IMG/VR virus record: IMGVR_UViG_3300001533_001671
Coordinates: 1 to 36,070 of that record
Length of the DNA: 36,070 bases
Direction: 5' to 3' (one strand)
DNA from: a virus
Within the stretch, counting starts at the first letter, position 1, and each line of letters starts with the position of its first letter. Made by a program: the position numbers and the translations under genes. The notes beneath the pieces are model-generated. The model saw nothing but the letters and a program-made list of their open reading frames with translations, was not told the origin of the DNA and did not search any database. Below are positions 8,309-17,421 of this stretch, piece by piece.

Positions 8309-8360
8309 ATGGGCTCCCGTGCTATAATAAGTTAAGTTTTTTTAGAAATAACTGTTGATA

Positions 8361-8389
8361 ATTATATCAGGTAAAGAGACTTTTGTCAA
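8361..8389 (-). promoter_or_regulatory. Perfect consensus promoter for the minus-strand recombination operon
   Basis: Read on the minus strand, the -35 is TTGACA (8389-8384) and the -10 is TATAAT (8366-8361), with a 17-base spacer. It faces the initiator-like gene at 8308. Confidence 0.85.
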
Positions 8390-8441
8390 GTGGTTTATAG
8401 TAAAAAACCTCTAAAAAAGTTAATTTTTTTCTCAAAAGGGG

Positions 8442-8470
8442 TAGACATTAGTTCAATTATATGGTATAAT
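8442..8470 (+). promoter_or_regulatory. Promoter for the plus-strand replication operon
   Basis: The -35 TAGACA (8442-8447) and -10 TATAAT (8465-8470) have a 17-base spacer. It fires away from the minus-strand promoter, with 52 bases between the two -35 boxes. The leader leads to an AGGAGG site before GTG 8497. Confidence 0.8.
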
Positions 8471-8496
8471 GCTTTTTAGCAACTAGGAGGTAGTGC

Positions 8497-9510
8497 GTGA
8501 CATTTTTGAGAAATTTTTATGCTAACTATAAAAAGAACGAAGTAGGTAAAGAAATAGCCCATATTGTATTATTTGTAGTTAGTACCGTATTTTCATTTAA
8601 TTTATTTTGGCAGTTGTCTAATGTTATATTTTGGCAACTAGTATGGGGTGTTCTAGCAATTGTATTTGAGTACATGAAAGTACAGGCATTTATGTATTCC
8701 AAGTATTATTTTAAGAATTTAAAGATAAAAAATATACTTTCAATAATACCTTTAATTTTGGTGTTTTCTGTGTATCTTCTGATGGCCGTGATTTCTGGTA
8801 CAGCAACATGGGGCTTTGCTAAAATTTCTATAGAACAACAATCTTTAACTTCTGTAGATAGGAATTTGTCTAAGGATATTAGTAATTCTAGGATTACAAT
8901 GATTGATAAAGAATTAGAATTTTTAGATGATGTAATTCGTGCTACAGTTGAAGAAAAAAAGAAAATGAATTCTTATGCGGGAAGTTACCAAACAGGTCAG
9001 TCTATGATGACAAAAGATTTTTTGGAGCTTTCTAATAGAAGAAATGATCTTTTAAAGGAACGTTCTCAGATAGCCTTAAAGATATCCGATACTAAGGAGG
9101 TTGTTGATGTTGATGCTAATGATATTTTCAGGTTAATTGGGGAAACGCCTCATGTGAATTTAGGAGCTGAGGCCGTTAAATTTTTAATGTTTTTAGCAAT
9201 TGTATTGTTATTAGAAATTGTACTATGCCTTACTTCTGGGGAGATTAGTAATAAGTCGGATGTTGATTCTATGAGACAGAATAATCTTATTAAATATGTA
9301 AATGCACTGTTTGACACCGATGCAAATAGACTTAATTCTGATAAAAAAATCGTAGAAAAGACTGGTGTTTCTTTGGGGGATTGTAAAAAATATAGGAAGT
9401 TCCTCACTTCAAAAGAATTTGGTGGTACGCCTTTGATCACTTATGGTCGGGGTTATTCTAAATCAGATTTCACAAAAAGTGAGATTATTTCAATAATTAA
9501 AAATGTTTAA
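8497..9510 (+). CDS. Membrane protein with central coiled coil and C-terminal helix-turn-helix-like segment
   Basis: This 337-residue protein starts with GTG at 8497 behind AGGAGG. Three hydrophobic helices near 20-40, 44-60 and 80-104 are followed by a charged helical region (about 120-200) and a fourth helix at about 226-246. The C-terminal ~90 residues are soluble. They contain a segment (283-303, IVEKTGVSLGDCKKYRKFL) with helix-turn-helix spacing, including the small residue in the turn. It is the first gene of the plus-strand replication operon. A membrane anchor for replication or a DNA-binding membrane regulator would fit, but no family is recognised. Confidence 0.6.
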   Translation: MTFLRNFYANYKKNEVGKEIAHIVLFVVSTVFSFNLFWQLSNVIFWQLVWGVLAIVFEYMKVQAFMYSKYYFKNLKIKNILSIIPLILVFSVYLLMAVISGTATWGFAKISIEQQSLTSVDRNLSKDISNSRITMIDKELEFLDDVIRATVEEKKKMNSYAGSYQTGQSMMTKDFLELSNRRNDLLKERSQIALKISDTKEVVDVDANDIFRLIGETPHVNLGAEAVKFLMFLAIVLLLEIVLCLTSGEISNKSDVDSMRQNNLIKYVNALFDTDANRLNSDKKIVEKTGVSLGDCKKYRKFLTSKEFGGTPLITYGRGYSKSDFTKSEIISIIKNV

Positions 9511-9537
9511 AAAAAAGGATTTTTGGAGGCAAACATT

Positions 9538-9990
9538 ATGTATTACAGTAGAATTAAATCGAAGTTTCGTGGGAGAAAATTTACAGATAAAGAATACGCT
9601 ATTCTTTTTGATGTAGGTTCTGAGAAAGTGATGATTTTTGATGAGGATCAAAATCTTATTTATGATTTGTATAAAAATAAATTAGCAGACCCACAAGAAC
9701 AGGTTACATTTGATCAATTTCGGAGGGATTATGATCTTTGTTTGATTGCAAAGAGAGAGCAGTATTCAGTAGAATATAATATTGATGGTTTGTACCGAAT
9801 AAACGGTATGTTTTTGAGAAAGATGTATAAGAATGGATACCCCCTATCTGTTACGAATTTAAATGTAACTAGGATTGATGATGAATTGCAAGAGGAACGA
9901 TTTATTTTTCCTAGTCGATTTAAGGTTTATAAATTAGTTGATAAAGTTAATGGCGAAATCATTAGTGGGTGTTTTGGTGAACCTCAATAA
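9538..9990 (+). CDS. Unknown protein of the replication operon
   Basis: This is a 150-residue protein. ATG 9538 is chosen over the in-frame TTG at 9523 because GGAGG lies directly before it at good spacing. The N-terminus is basic (RIKSKFRGRKF). The rest is a mixed alpha/beta soluble sequence without catalytic motifs. It lies between the membrane/HTH protein and another unknown upstream of the primase, so a replication-related role is a contextual guess. Confidence 0.6.
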   Translation: MYYSRIKSKFRGRKFTDKEYAILFDVGSEKVMIFDEDQNLIYDLYKNKLADPQEQVTFDQFRRDYDLCLIAKREQYSVEYNIDGLYRINGMFLRKMYKNGYPLSVTNLNVTRIDDELQEERFIFPSRFKVYKLVDKVNGEIISGCFGEPQ

Positions 9991-10013
9991 ACTTTTAAGG
10001 GGGTTTCACCTAC

Positions 10014-10436
10014 ATGATTCAGAAAGAAGTAATAGCAAACACAAAATTATCTAACTATATTGTAACACTCCTTTCTAAGAAATATTCTTTAGGTGAGTTA
10101 AAGGGTAAGTCTAGGCATTACTCTGAGGAAGATATTCTGTTTTTACAGAAAATGGCTCATTATAGGAAGCACAGAACAGACATTTTGAAACTTTTTAATT
10201 TAATAAAAAGATATCCTGGTATTGAAGAATCTGTTTTGAAGAAGAAAGCAAAGCTTACTAATTATCGGTATAATATTGCCTTAGTGGAATTGACTCATGT
10301 ATGTTATTTATGGGAAGACGTTGTGACCCCAAAGAGTTCTTACACCAAGCCTATTATAAAATATTATATTGATGGTGATTTTTTTGCGAAGTATTTAAGA
10401 TTGTTTAATAAAGAGTGTATTAAGAAGAAATGTTAG
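10014..10436 (+). CDS. Unknown basic helical protein of the replication operon
   Basis: This 140-residue protein has ATG 10014 with RBS AAGGGGG. It is Lys-rich and mostly helical. The segment IEESVLKKKAKLTNYRYNIALVEL may form a helix-turn-helix, but this is weak. It ends ten bases before the primase gene. No family is recognised. DNA or RNA binding is plausible from charge and context only. Confidence 0.55.
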   Translation: MIQKEVIANTKLSNYIVTLLSKKYSLGELKGKSRHYSEEDILFLQKMAHYRKHRTDILKLFNLIKRYPGIEESVLKKKAKLTNYRYNIALVELTHVCYLWEDVVTPKSSYTKPIIKYYIDGDFFAKYLRLFNKECIKKKC

Positions 10437-10445
10437 GGGTGTGTT

Positions 10446-11342
10446 TTGAAGGATTTAAAGTTTGATGCCATAAGATTCTGTGAGGATTACAATATAGATT
10501 ATTGGTTAGAGGGTAAGAATGTATCCCCAGGATGGGTAGCGGTTCAATGCCCATTCTGCGGGGATACATCTAATCATGGAGCATTTAATCCAGTCAAAGC
10601 TTATTATAGTTGTTGGAAATGTGGTTGGCACTCAGTTTACAACGCTGTAAAAGAAATTACTGGAGAACCTAATGTAAAGCCTATATTAAAAAAATATGGG
10701 TTGTTATTGGCAGATTACACAAATATTAAAGATCGTTTATCTGACGCAGGGACTAAGGAATTTGTCTTACCTGGAAGTGCATTACAAAAACCACACAAAG
10801 ATTATTTATTGTCTCGGCGATTTGATCCAGATTTTATTGAGAAAAAATATGGTGTTTTAGGAACATTAGATCATGAACAGTATGCTTATAGAATCATAAC
10901 ACCTGTTTTTTGGGATGGAGATATTGTTTCTTTTTTAGGAAGGGATTATACAAATAAGCAATTGCTGAGGCATAAGGATTGTCCTATAGAAATGGCCAAA
11001 GTATATCATAAGAATATACTTTATGATTTAAATCATTGTTATAAAAGAAGTGTTATTGTTGTGGAAGGGGCTTATGATAAGTGGCGTCTAGGTGATAATG
11101 TGTGTGCTACATTAGGGACTGGTTGGACGACTGAACAAGCTTTGTTACTTGCTAAGAGATTTGACAATGTTTTTATTTTTTATGATAAAGGTGTGGAATC
11201 TCAGAAAAAAGCTAAAGGATTGGGTTTGTATTTAAATGGGTTAGGTATTTATGCGGAAACCATAAGTACAGATTATGATGAACCTGATGATATGGCAGAA
11301 TCAGATATAACATACTTAAAGAAAGAATTAGGGGTTTTATGA
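10446..11342 (+). CDS. DNA primase (CHC2 zinc finger plus TOPRIM)
   Basis: This 298-residue protein starts with TTG at 10446. An N-terminal zinc ribbon has C35, C38, C56 and C59 (CPFCG ... CWKCG), as in bacterial and phage DnaG-type primases. The TOPRIM domain shows the catalytic Glu in VVEGAYD (E207) and the acidic motif FYDKG (D247); the usual DxD is reduced to D-K-G. The protein is shorter than bacterial DnaG and has no helicase domain, which is encoded separately downstream. It should synthesise RNA primers for lagging-strand replication. Its TGA overlaps the ATG of the following helicase (ATGA). Confidence 0.88.
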   Translation: MKDLKFDAIRFCEDYNIDYWLEGKNVSPGWVAVQCPFCGDTSNHGAFNPVKAYYSCWKCGWHSVYNAVKEITGEPNVKPILKKYGLLLADYTNIKDRLSDAGTKEFVLPGSALQKPHKDYLLSRRFDPDFIEKKYGVLGTLDHEQYAYRIITPVFWDGDIVSFLGRDYTNKQLLRHKDCPIEMAKVYHKNILYDLNHCYKRSVIVVEGAYDKWRLGDNVCATLGTGWTTEQALLLAKRFDNVFIFYDKGVESQKKAKGLGLYLNGLGIYAETISTDYDEPDDMAESDITYLKKELGVL

Positions 11343-13036
11343 TTGGTTATTTTTGGATAAATTTAGCAGATAAAAAAATTCACATTAGATTACCTGTGAC
11401 GGCTCATCACAAAGGTTCTAAGAAGCTACGTTGGTTTTTAGAAGAATTAGATTTACGAAGACCCGCTGCCTATTTTAAAAATAGTTTGAGTGAGTGGGTT
11501 GTAAAGTTAAAAAAAGATAAGGTTAAGCAGTTACTTAAATTAGGCTTTGATACAGAACCTTGGACTTTTAATTACGCCTATGGCCCTACAGATAGGACTT
11601 ATAAAAGCTATAAGCTCAAAGATGATTTGAAATTTCTACGATTATTTCAAAGGGATGGTGTTAGGTATATAACATCTAAAAATGGTCGAGCAATTTTAGC
11701 ATTGGAGCCGGGGTTAGGGAAAACCCCAACAAGTTTAGGTTACGCTATTCAACATCCAACTAAAACATATCCAATTTTAGTAGTCTGCCCAGCTACTGTG
11801 AAAGAGCAGTGGAAATCAGAGTATAATAAATTTATAGGTAAAGGTACTGTTAAGGTTCTTTATGGTAGAGATAGTTTAGATAAGTATGAGGGTGTTGATG
11901 TTGTAATAGTTAATTATGAATTGTTAGCATATAATATGGAAAAGAGTAAATCTGTTGATGGTAGGAATTTATATAAACCCAATGAGTCTTTAAAACAGTT
12001 TATAAGAAATAATTTTCAGTATTTAATTATTGATGAATTCCATTATATAAAATCGGATGGGAAGAATATAAACAAATATTCTAAAGCTTATAAAGCTGTT
12101 CGTAAAATATCTAGGGAAATACCTAATGTAGTAGCTTTGTCTGGAACACCCTTCGAAAATGGGCCAGCAGAGTTGTTTAATATTTTAGAGATTGTTAGAC
12201 CTGATGTGTATAAAAATAGGTTAAGTTTTTATGAAAGGTATTGCGGGCCAGAAACTTCTAATTTTGGAACAACTTATACTGGAGCCACTTTAACAAACGA
12301 ACTTCATAGAAGATTGGTTGATACTTGTATGTTTAGACTAAAGAAAGAGAATGTTTTGAAGGAATTACCCCCAGTAACACCTTCTGTAATACCTATTCGT
12401 TTACAAAAATACAAGGAGTATGCAAAGTATAAAAATGAATTAGAGAAAGAAATAAAAGACCCAACAAATAAATTGATAGCAGCTAATAAGTTTGAAAAAT
12501 TATTACAGAAATCCTATGAGTTAAAGAAGGATGTTGCTTTTAAATTTATAGATGATGAGTTGTTAAAAAAAGATAAGGTTGTTTTATTCTGTTGGCACAC
12601 TAAAGCAGTAAAGGAGTTATCTGATCGATATGGAGCAGTTTCTGTAAAGATTGATGGTAGTACACCATCAGAAAAGAGAAGTCTTATTAAAGAAGAATTT
12701 GTAACTAATCCCGAGAAGAAATTATTTATAGGTAATATCCAATCCGCAGGAACTGGGTTAGATGGGTTGCAGAAAGTTTGTGATACAGTTATATTCCTTG
12801 AGTTGACTTGGAAGCCTACTAAAATAGATCAGGCTATAGACCGAGTAAATAGAATGGGTTTTACTGGTGATAAGATATTTCTTTATTACTTGGTAGCTTT
12901 AGATACTATTGAAGAGGATTTGGCAGAATTGTTAGATAAGAAGCGTCGAAAGTTTGATAAAGTAATTGATGGGGAGGAAACAGCTCAGTTTGATTTGTTG
13001 GAAGAGCTGATTAAGCGTGACCAAGAAAGAATTTAA
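11339..13036 (+). CDS. SNF2-like superfamily 2 helicase/translocase
   Basis: This 565-residue protein has both RecA-like lobes: Walker A GLGKT (125-129), DEFH box (232-235), motif III-like LSGTPFENG, and motif VI-like QAIDRVNRMG near the C-terminal third. The first ~100 residues form an extra N-terminal domain. Motif pattern and length resemble phage SNF2-type helicases such as T5 D10, which act in branch migration, fork processing or recombination. The start overlaps the primase stop by four bases, placing it firmly in the replication operon. The exact substrate cannot be deduced. Confidence 0.88.
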   Translation: MIGYFWINLADKKIHIRLPVTAHHKGSKKLRWFLEELDLRRPAAYFKNSLSEWVVKLKKDKVKQLLKLGFDTEPWTFNYAYGPTDRTYKSYKLKDDLKFLRLFQRDGVRYITSKNGRAILALEPGLGKTPTSLGYAIQHPTKTYPILVVCPATVKEQWKSEYNKFIGKGTVKVLYGRDSLDKYEGVDVVIVNYELLAYNMEKSKSVDGRNLYKPNESLKQFIRNNFQYLIIDEFHYIKSDGKNINKYSKAYKAVRKISREIPNVVALSGTPFENGPAELFNILEIVRPDVYKNRLSFYERYCGPETSNFGTTYTGATLTNELHRRLVDTCMFRLKKENVLKELPPVTPSVIPIRLQKYKEYAKYKNELEKEIKDPTNKLIAANKFEKLLQKSYELKKDVAFKFIDDELLKKDKVVLFCWHTKAVKELSDRYGAVSVKIDGSTPSEKRSLIKEEFVTNPEKKLFIGNIQSAGTGLDGLQKVCDTVIFLELTWKPTKIDQAIDRVNRMGFTGDKIFLYYLVALDTIEEDLAELLDKKRRKFDKVIDGEETAQFDLLEELIKRDQERI

Positions 13037-13047
13037 GGGAGTTTACT

Positions 13048-14493
13048 TTGAAGCTAGATAGAGAAAAGGTTGATAGTACCCAAGAAAAGAATATAATAAT
13101 TGGGTCTATTGTATCTGATAAATTCATTAAAACATATAATCAATTAGTAGGGGATTTTGATTTATTTGTATCTACTAATTTAAAGATTGTTGGTAGGTGG
13201 TGCTTAGAGTATTATAATAAATACAAAAAAGCTCCTAAAGAAATGATTGTTGATATTTTTCAAGTAGAGAAAGCGAACTTAAAAGATGATCAAATACAAT
13301 ACATTGATAAACTTTTAAAACATTTAAATGAGTTTTATCTTGATAGTGAATTCAATGATGATTATTTTCTAACAAATGCAAAGAAGTATATTGATGAACG
13401 GAACTTAATTACTATGTCAGAGAGGATAAGGGGTTTAGCCCTAAAAGGCGAAACTGAGCAGGCATATAATGAGGCTAGGAATTTTAAGCGTATTGAGAAT
13501 GAACTTGGCATGGGTGTTGATATACTCAATGATAAAGAGTTTGTAGAGGAGATGTTCGCTTCCCCTGATAAAGATGTTTTTACTATACCCGGTGATTTAG
13601 GTAGGGCAATTCAGGATAAATATCGTGGGGATGTTATTGGTGTTGGTGGAAGGCAGAAGTTGGGCAAATCATGGGTTCTTATGGAACTAGCTAAGTATGT
13701 TGCCATAAGTGGGTGTAAAGTGGCATATTATACATTAGAAATGAAAAGTTCTGTGATGGGTAAGCGAATATTTAAGTCACTTTCCGGAACATTAGATTAT
13801 AATAAATCTGGCGAAATAATGTTACCTTTTTTTACCAAAGAGAATAAAACTGGTAAGGAGAAAACCGAAATTAACTTTGAGTACCAGAGGCCAGAAGCAC
13901 TAAATTTAGAAATTACTAAAAAACAGCAAAGGATGTTCAAGTTAGCTGTCAGGAATGGTGGATTCAGGTTGTTTGATAGAACAACAGGTGGTGCTACTAT
14001 GGAACAAATTGAATATTCTTTGGAGAACTTAGAAGAGTATGATGATTTTATTTGCGATGTTGCTATTATTGATTATGATGATATTGTTGAAGTAAAAGGT
14101 GCTGATGGAAGAGATGATCGGAGTAGATTAAATCACGTATGGTTGTATGCCAAGAAAATAGCATCGGAAAGGAATATGTTAATAATTTTAGCTTCTCAGA
14201 ATAATAGGGCAACATTCCAAAGAGATGCTAATGTTGATGATATTTCTGGTGATATTAGAAAATTTTCTCATGTATCACACTGGATTACATTAAATCAAAC
14301 ACCACAAGAGAAGAAGGCTCATATTATGCGGGTTAAAGTTGAAGGAAGGCATGGTGATTTTAATCCATTGGATGAAGTAATTTGTTTACAGAATTTATCT
14401 ATTGGTAAAGCAATATTAGATAGCCGATTCAAACGAAACGTGACAAATTATGCAGAGTGGATTGATCAAATGAATGAGGAATATATAGTTTGA
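13048..14493 (+). CDS. DnaB-like replicative DNA helicase
   Basis: This 481-residue protein starts with TTG at 13048 with AAGGGAG upstream. The N-terminal ~150 residues are helical, as in DnaB N-domains. The C-terminal RecA-type motor has Walker A at 201-208 (GRQKLGKS), an aromatic/basic helix after it, the segment YYTLEMKSS typical of DnaB motif 1a, and the Walker B-like strand VAIIDYDD. A Gln/Asn-rich strand (ILASQNNRAT) matches the sensor motif. It should unwind the fork in front of the polymerase encoded two genes downstream. The next gene starts within its last codons. Confidence 0.87.
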   Translation: MKLDREKVDSTQEKNIIIGSIVSDKFIKTYNQLVGDFDLFVSTNLKIVGRWCLEYYNKYKKAPKEMIVDIFQVEKANLKDDQIQYIDKLLKHLNEFYLDSEFNDDYFLTNAKKYIDERNLITMSERIRGLALKGETEQAYNEARNFKRIENELGMGVDILNDKEFVEEMFASPDKDVFTIPGDLGRAIQDKYRGDVIGVGGRQKLGKSWVLMELAKYVAISGCKVAYYTLEMKSSVMGKRIFKSLSGTLDYNKSGEIMLPFFTKENKTGKEKTEINFEYQRPEALNLEITKKQQRMFKLAVRNGGFRLFDRTTGGATMEQIEYSLENLEEYDDFICDVAIIDYDDIVEVKGADGRDDRSRLNHVWLYAKKIASERNMLIILASQNNRATFQRDANVDDISGDIRKFSHVSHWITLNQTPQEKKAHIMRVKVEGRHGDFNPLDEVICLQNLSIGKAILDSRFKRNVTNYAEWIDQMNEEYIV

Positions 14494-14828
14494 AAAAAAT
14501 AAAAATACCTTTGTTAGATACCGTAGTGGAGTTTTATCATGGGGCTAAAGAGTATAAAAAGTTTATAGGCAAGTTGGATAATTCAGAACCTACTGTATTT
14601 GATTTAAGAAGTTTTATTGGGGATGAGCAAAATGCACCAGAAGGAATTCATAACGGTAGTTGTTTATGGATTAAGGATGAAAAGGATTTGTCTGTATTAG
14701 TTCATGAATTGACTCATCTAATAGATTTCTTTTCAGAGAGTTATGGCTTCTCTGATGAAATGGAGTTTAGGGCATATTTAATGGAATATGTTTTTTCAGA
14801 GATTTTTAAGTATTTACAAAGGAGTTAA
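14490..14828 (+). CDS. Small HExxH metallopeptidase-like protein
   Basis: This 112-residue protein starts with TTG at 14490, overlapping the helicase stop by four bases. It contains H72-E73-L-T-H76 followed by an acidic helix with E92 (DEMEFRAYLMEY), a possible third zinc ligand as in gluzincins. The preceding segment has a Trp/Cys strand. Small phage proteins of this kind are usually annotated as hypothetical. No substrate is known to me, and peptidase activity is inferred from the motif only. Placement between replicative helicase and polymerase is unusual for a protease. It could also be a structural zinc protein. Confidence 0.65.
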   Translation: MKKIKIPLLDTVVEFYHGAKEYKKFIGKLDNSEPTVFDLRSFIGDEQNAPEGIHNGSCLWIKDEKDLSVLVHELTHLIDFFSESYGFSDEMEFRAYLMEYVFSEIFKYLQRS

Positions 14829-14830
14829 AT

Positions 14831-17380
14831 ATGGTTAAAGGTTTTTATCGTGGTGAAAAGACAGAGGTTGCCGAGTGTGAGTCTTGTGATTTGTATGGTA
14901 CTTGTAAACATGGTGAGTTTTCCGTAGAAGGTAATGGTAATAAGAAGATTCTAATTGTTAGTGAATATCCCAGTAAGAAAGAAGATGATTTGGAGGAATC
15001 TTACTGTGGGCAGACTTATGGTTATTTAAGAGATGCCTTAAAATTAGTTGGTGTTGATTTAGTAGAAGATTGTTGGTATACTCATGGAATTAGATGCAAA
15101 CCTCCTAAAGAAAAAGGTAAGGTTGTAATTCCAGCCAACGCTTATAAGTTTTGTAGGGAAAAGTTACATAATACAATTGAAGAATTAAAACCCAAAAGTA
15201 TTATTACTTTAGGGGCAGAGGCTTTGAAGGTTTTAATTGGGCATAAGACTTCTGGTAGAGCTAACTTTGCACCATTTTCAAAATGGACGGGATGGGAAAT
15301 ACCAGATCAGGATTTTGAAATTTATTTATACCCGTTGCATTCACCACTACACATTCTTAGGAATTATGATCATCCTATAATTGAACGTAAGTTTTTAGAA
15401 GGATTGAAACAAGCTACAAAAATTAAGTCTTTTTATAAAGCTGATTATAGCTCTGATGTAACTGTTATTTTGGAAGAAGATGAGGCTATAGAGTGTTTAA
15501 CTAATTTACTTAAAAAGCATACGTTAGCCTTTGATTATGAGACCACTTCAATTAAAAGTAATAGGCAAGAATCAAAAATCTTGTGTGTATCTTTTTCAGA
15601 TGGTTTTCATTCTTGGGCGTTCCCAATATTTGACACAATACCTTTCCATAAAGCTTTAATGAAAGTGTTGAAGAGTGTTAGAATAAAGAAAATTGCTGCT
15701 AATATGTATTTTGAATATGTTTGGACTAAATCAAGGTTAAATTATGAAGTACGAAACTTATACTTTGATACAGTGTTAGCAGCTCATGTACTGGATAATA
15801 GAGATGGTATCACAGGTCTGAAGTTAAATACATATTTTAGGTTAGGGGTACTTGGGTACGATTCAGAAGTCGATGATTATATGCGAAGGACTAAGGAGGG
15901 TGAAGATAAAAAAAGCGGTAATCGTTTAAATTGTTTAGACGAAGTATCAATGGATAAATTAGCTTATTACTGTGCACTAGATAGTTTATTTACTTATAAG
16001 ATATATGAGCAACAAGTAATTGAAATGGCTGATATGGGAGTAGGGGAGGGGTATAAATTACTTCATGATTCTACATTAGCTTTAGCTGACGTACATTTGA
16101 ACGGGTTAAAAATTAACGAGGGCACTTTAAATAAAAATATTGCTAAATTGGATGATATGATTAGTGCTTTGCATGAAGAAATTGTAGCAGATGAGAGACT
16201 GCAACTATGGGATAAAGATACACCATTCAATTATAATTCTTCCCAACAAATGGCACATATGCTTTTTGATATATTAGGTTATACACCAACAAAGTATACA
16301 GCAAAAGAGCAACTAAGTACCGATAAGGAGTCCTTAGAGGCAATACCAGAAACGTTTGTACAGCGGTATTTGAAAATGAAAAAATTAGAGAAGTTGAAGA
16401 CCACGTATTTACTGGCAACTAAGCGTGAAATTGTAGATGGTTGTGTACGCCCATTTATTAGTTTGAATGGTGTAAAAAGTTTTCGAGCCTCATCAAATAG
16501 TCCGAACTACCAGAATCTCCCGTCACATGATACATTCGCCAGGGAAATGGTATTATCAGCCATAGAGCCTCAGCATGATTTTATAGTTGAAATAGATGAG
16601 AAGTCTCTTGAAGTAATGATTGGTGCTTGTTACCACAAATCAGAGCAAATGTTAAAATTCCTTAATGATGAGTCTACTGATATGCATCGGACTGTAGCTT
16701 GCAAACTTTTTGGGTTATCCAATGAATCCTTAGTCACTAAAAAAATGAGAGGTATAGGTAAGCTTGCTAATTTCAGTATATTTTATGGTGCGGGGGCACT
16801 TCATTTAGCAACAACTATTTGGGAGAAAAAACTCACTAAGAAGTTAAAACAGCACTTTAAGACTATCGGGGTTAAAAACTTTAATCAATTTCAAATACAT
16901 TGTAAAAAGTTTATGGAGTGGTATTTTAATGACTTGTTTCCTGAATATGCCGCCTACAAAAAATCTAATTTAGAGTTTTATCATAAACACGGGTATACTC
17001 AGTATAAATTGGGTTTAAGAAGTAATGCAATTATGACACCAAACCAGGCAGGAAATTACCAAATTCAAGGTTCTGCAAGTACCGTGGTATTGTATGCATT
17101 GACTAGAATTAACGAGTATATAAAGAAGCATCATTTGAAGTCGAGGCCAGTTTTATATATACACGATTCATTAGAATTTGATGTTGTTTCATCTGAATGG
17201 CCTGAACTCAAGCCAGTAATTCATTATTGGATGACTAAGGGTTTACAAGATACATTTGATTGGATTATAGCCCCATTAGGTTTGGAAGCAGTTTACCATT
17301 ATAATAATTTTGCAGATTGTGATAAAGAGGAAAAATGGGGTATGTATTCTGGTAACTTAACAGTAAAAGATTTTGAGTAG
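14831..17380 (+). CDS. Family A DNA polymerase fused to a 4-Cys uracil-DNA-glycosylase-like domain
   Basis: This is an 849-residue replicative polymerase. Residues 1-195 resemble Fe-S (family 4/5-type) uracil-DNA glycosylases: C16-x2-C19 plus C89 and C108 as cluster ligands, SEYPS in place of GEAPG, RCKPP, and LHSPLH in place of the HPS motif. The 3'-5' exonuclease follows, with D235-Y-E237 and the YCALD motif III. Polymerase motif A is D589 with E594, motif B has R640, K644, F648 and Y652, and motif C has H778-D779-S. These match the E. coli Pol I catalytic set; Phe at the O-helix position is Pol I-like. Start ATG 14831 follows RBS GGAG. UDG-like fusions are found on some phage polymerases. 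Whether the glycosylase part is active cannot be judged. Confidence 0.93.
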   Translation: MVKGFYRGEKTEVAECESCDLYGTCKHGEFSVEGNGNKKILIVSEYPSKKEDDLEESYCGQTYGYLRDALKLVGVDLVEDCWYTHGIRCKPPKEKGKVVIPANAYKFCREKLHNTIEELKPKSIITLGAEALKVLIGHKTSGRANFAPFSKWTGWEIPDQDFEIYLYPLHSPLHILRNYDHPIIERKFLEGLKQATKIKSFYKADYSSDVTVILEEDEAIECLTNLLKKHTLAFDYETTSIKSNRQESKILCVSFSDGFHSWAFPIFDTIPFHKALMKVLKSVRIKKIAANMYFEYVWTKSRLNYEVRNLYFDTVLAAHVLDNRDGITGLKLNTYFRLGVLGYDSEVDDYMRRTKEGEDKKSGNRLNCLDEVSMDKLAYYCALDSLFTYKIYEQQVIEMADMGVGEGYKLLHDSTLALADVHLNGLKINEGTLNKNIAKLDDMISALHEEIVADERLQLWDKDTPFNYNSSQQMAHMLFDILGYTPTKYTAKEQLSTDKESLEAIPETFVQRYLKMKKLEKLKTTYLLATKREIVDGCVRPFISLNGVKSFRASSNSPNYQNLPSHDTFAREMVLSAIEPQHDFIVEIDEKSLEVMIGACYHKSEQMLKFLNDESTDMHRTVACKLFGLSNESLVTKKMRGIGKLANFSIFYGAGALHLATTIWEKKLTKKLKQHFKTIGVKNFNQFQIHCKKFMEWYFNDLFPEYAAYKKSNLEFYHKHGYTQYKLGLRSNAIMTPNQAGNYQIQGSASTVVLYALTRINEYIKKHHLKSRPVLYIHDSLEFDVVSSEWPELKPVIHYWMTKGLQDTFDWIIAPLGLEAVYHYNNFADCDKEEKWGMYSGNLTVKDFE

Positions 17381-17421
17381 AATTTCTGATAAAATTATAT
17401 TATGTTTATGAGGTTTTATTT

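Noticed and set aside
8401-8440. A/T-run hairpin in the divergent intergenic region as a terminator
   Set aside because: The stem consists only of A-T pairs without a G-C core and lies between promoters. It is more likely just A+T-rich spacer.
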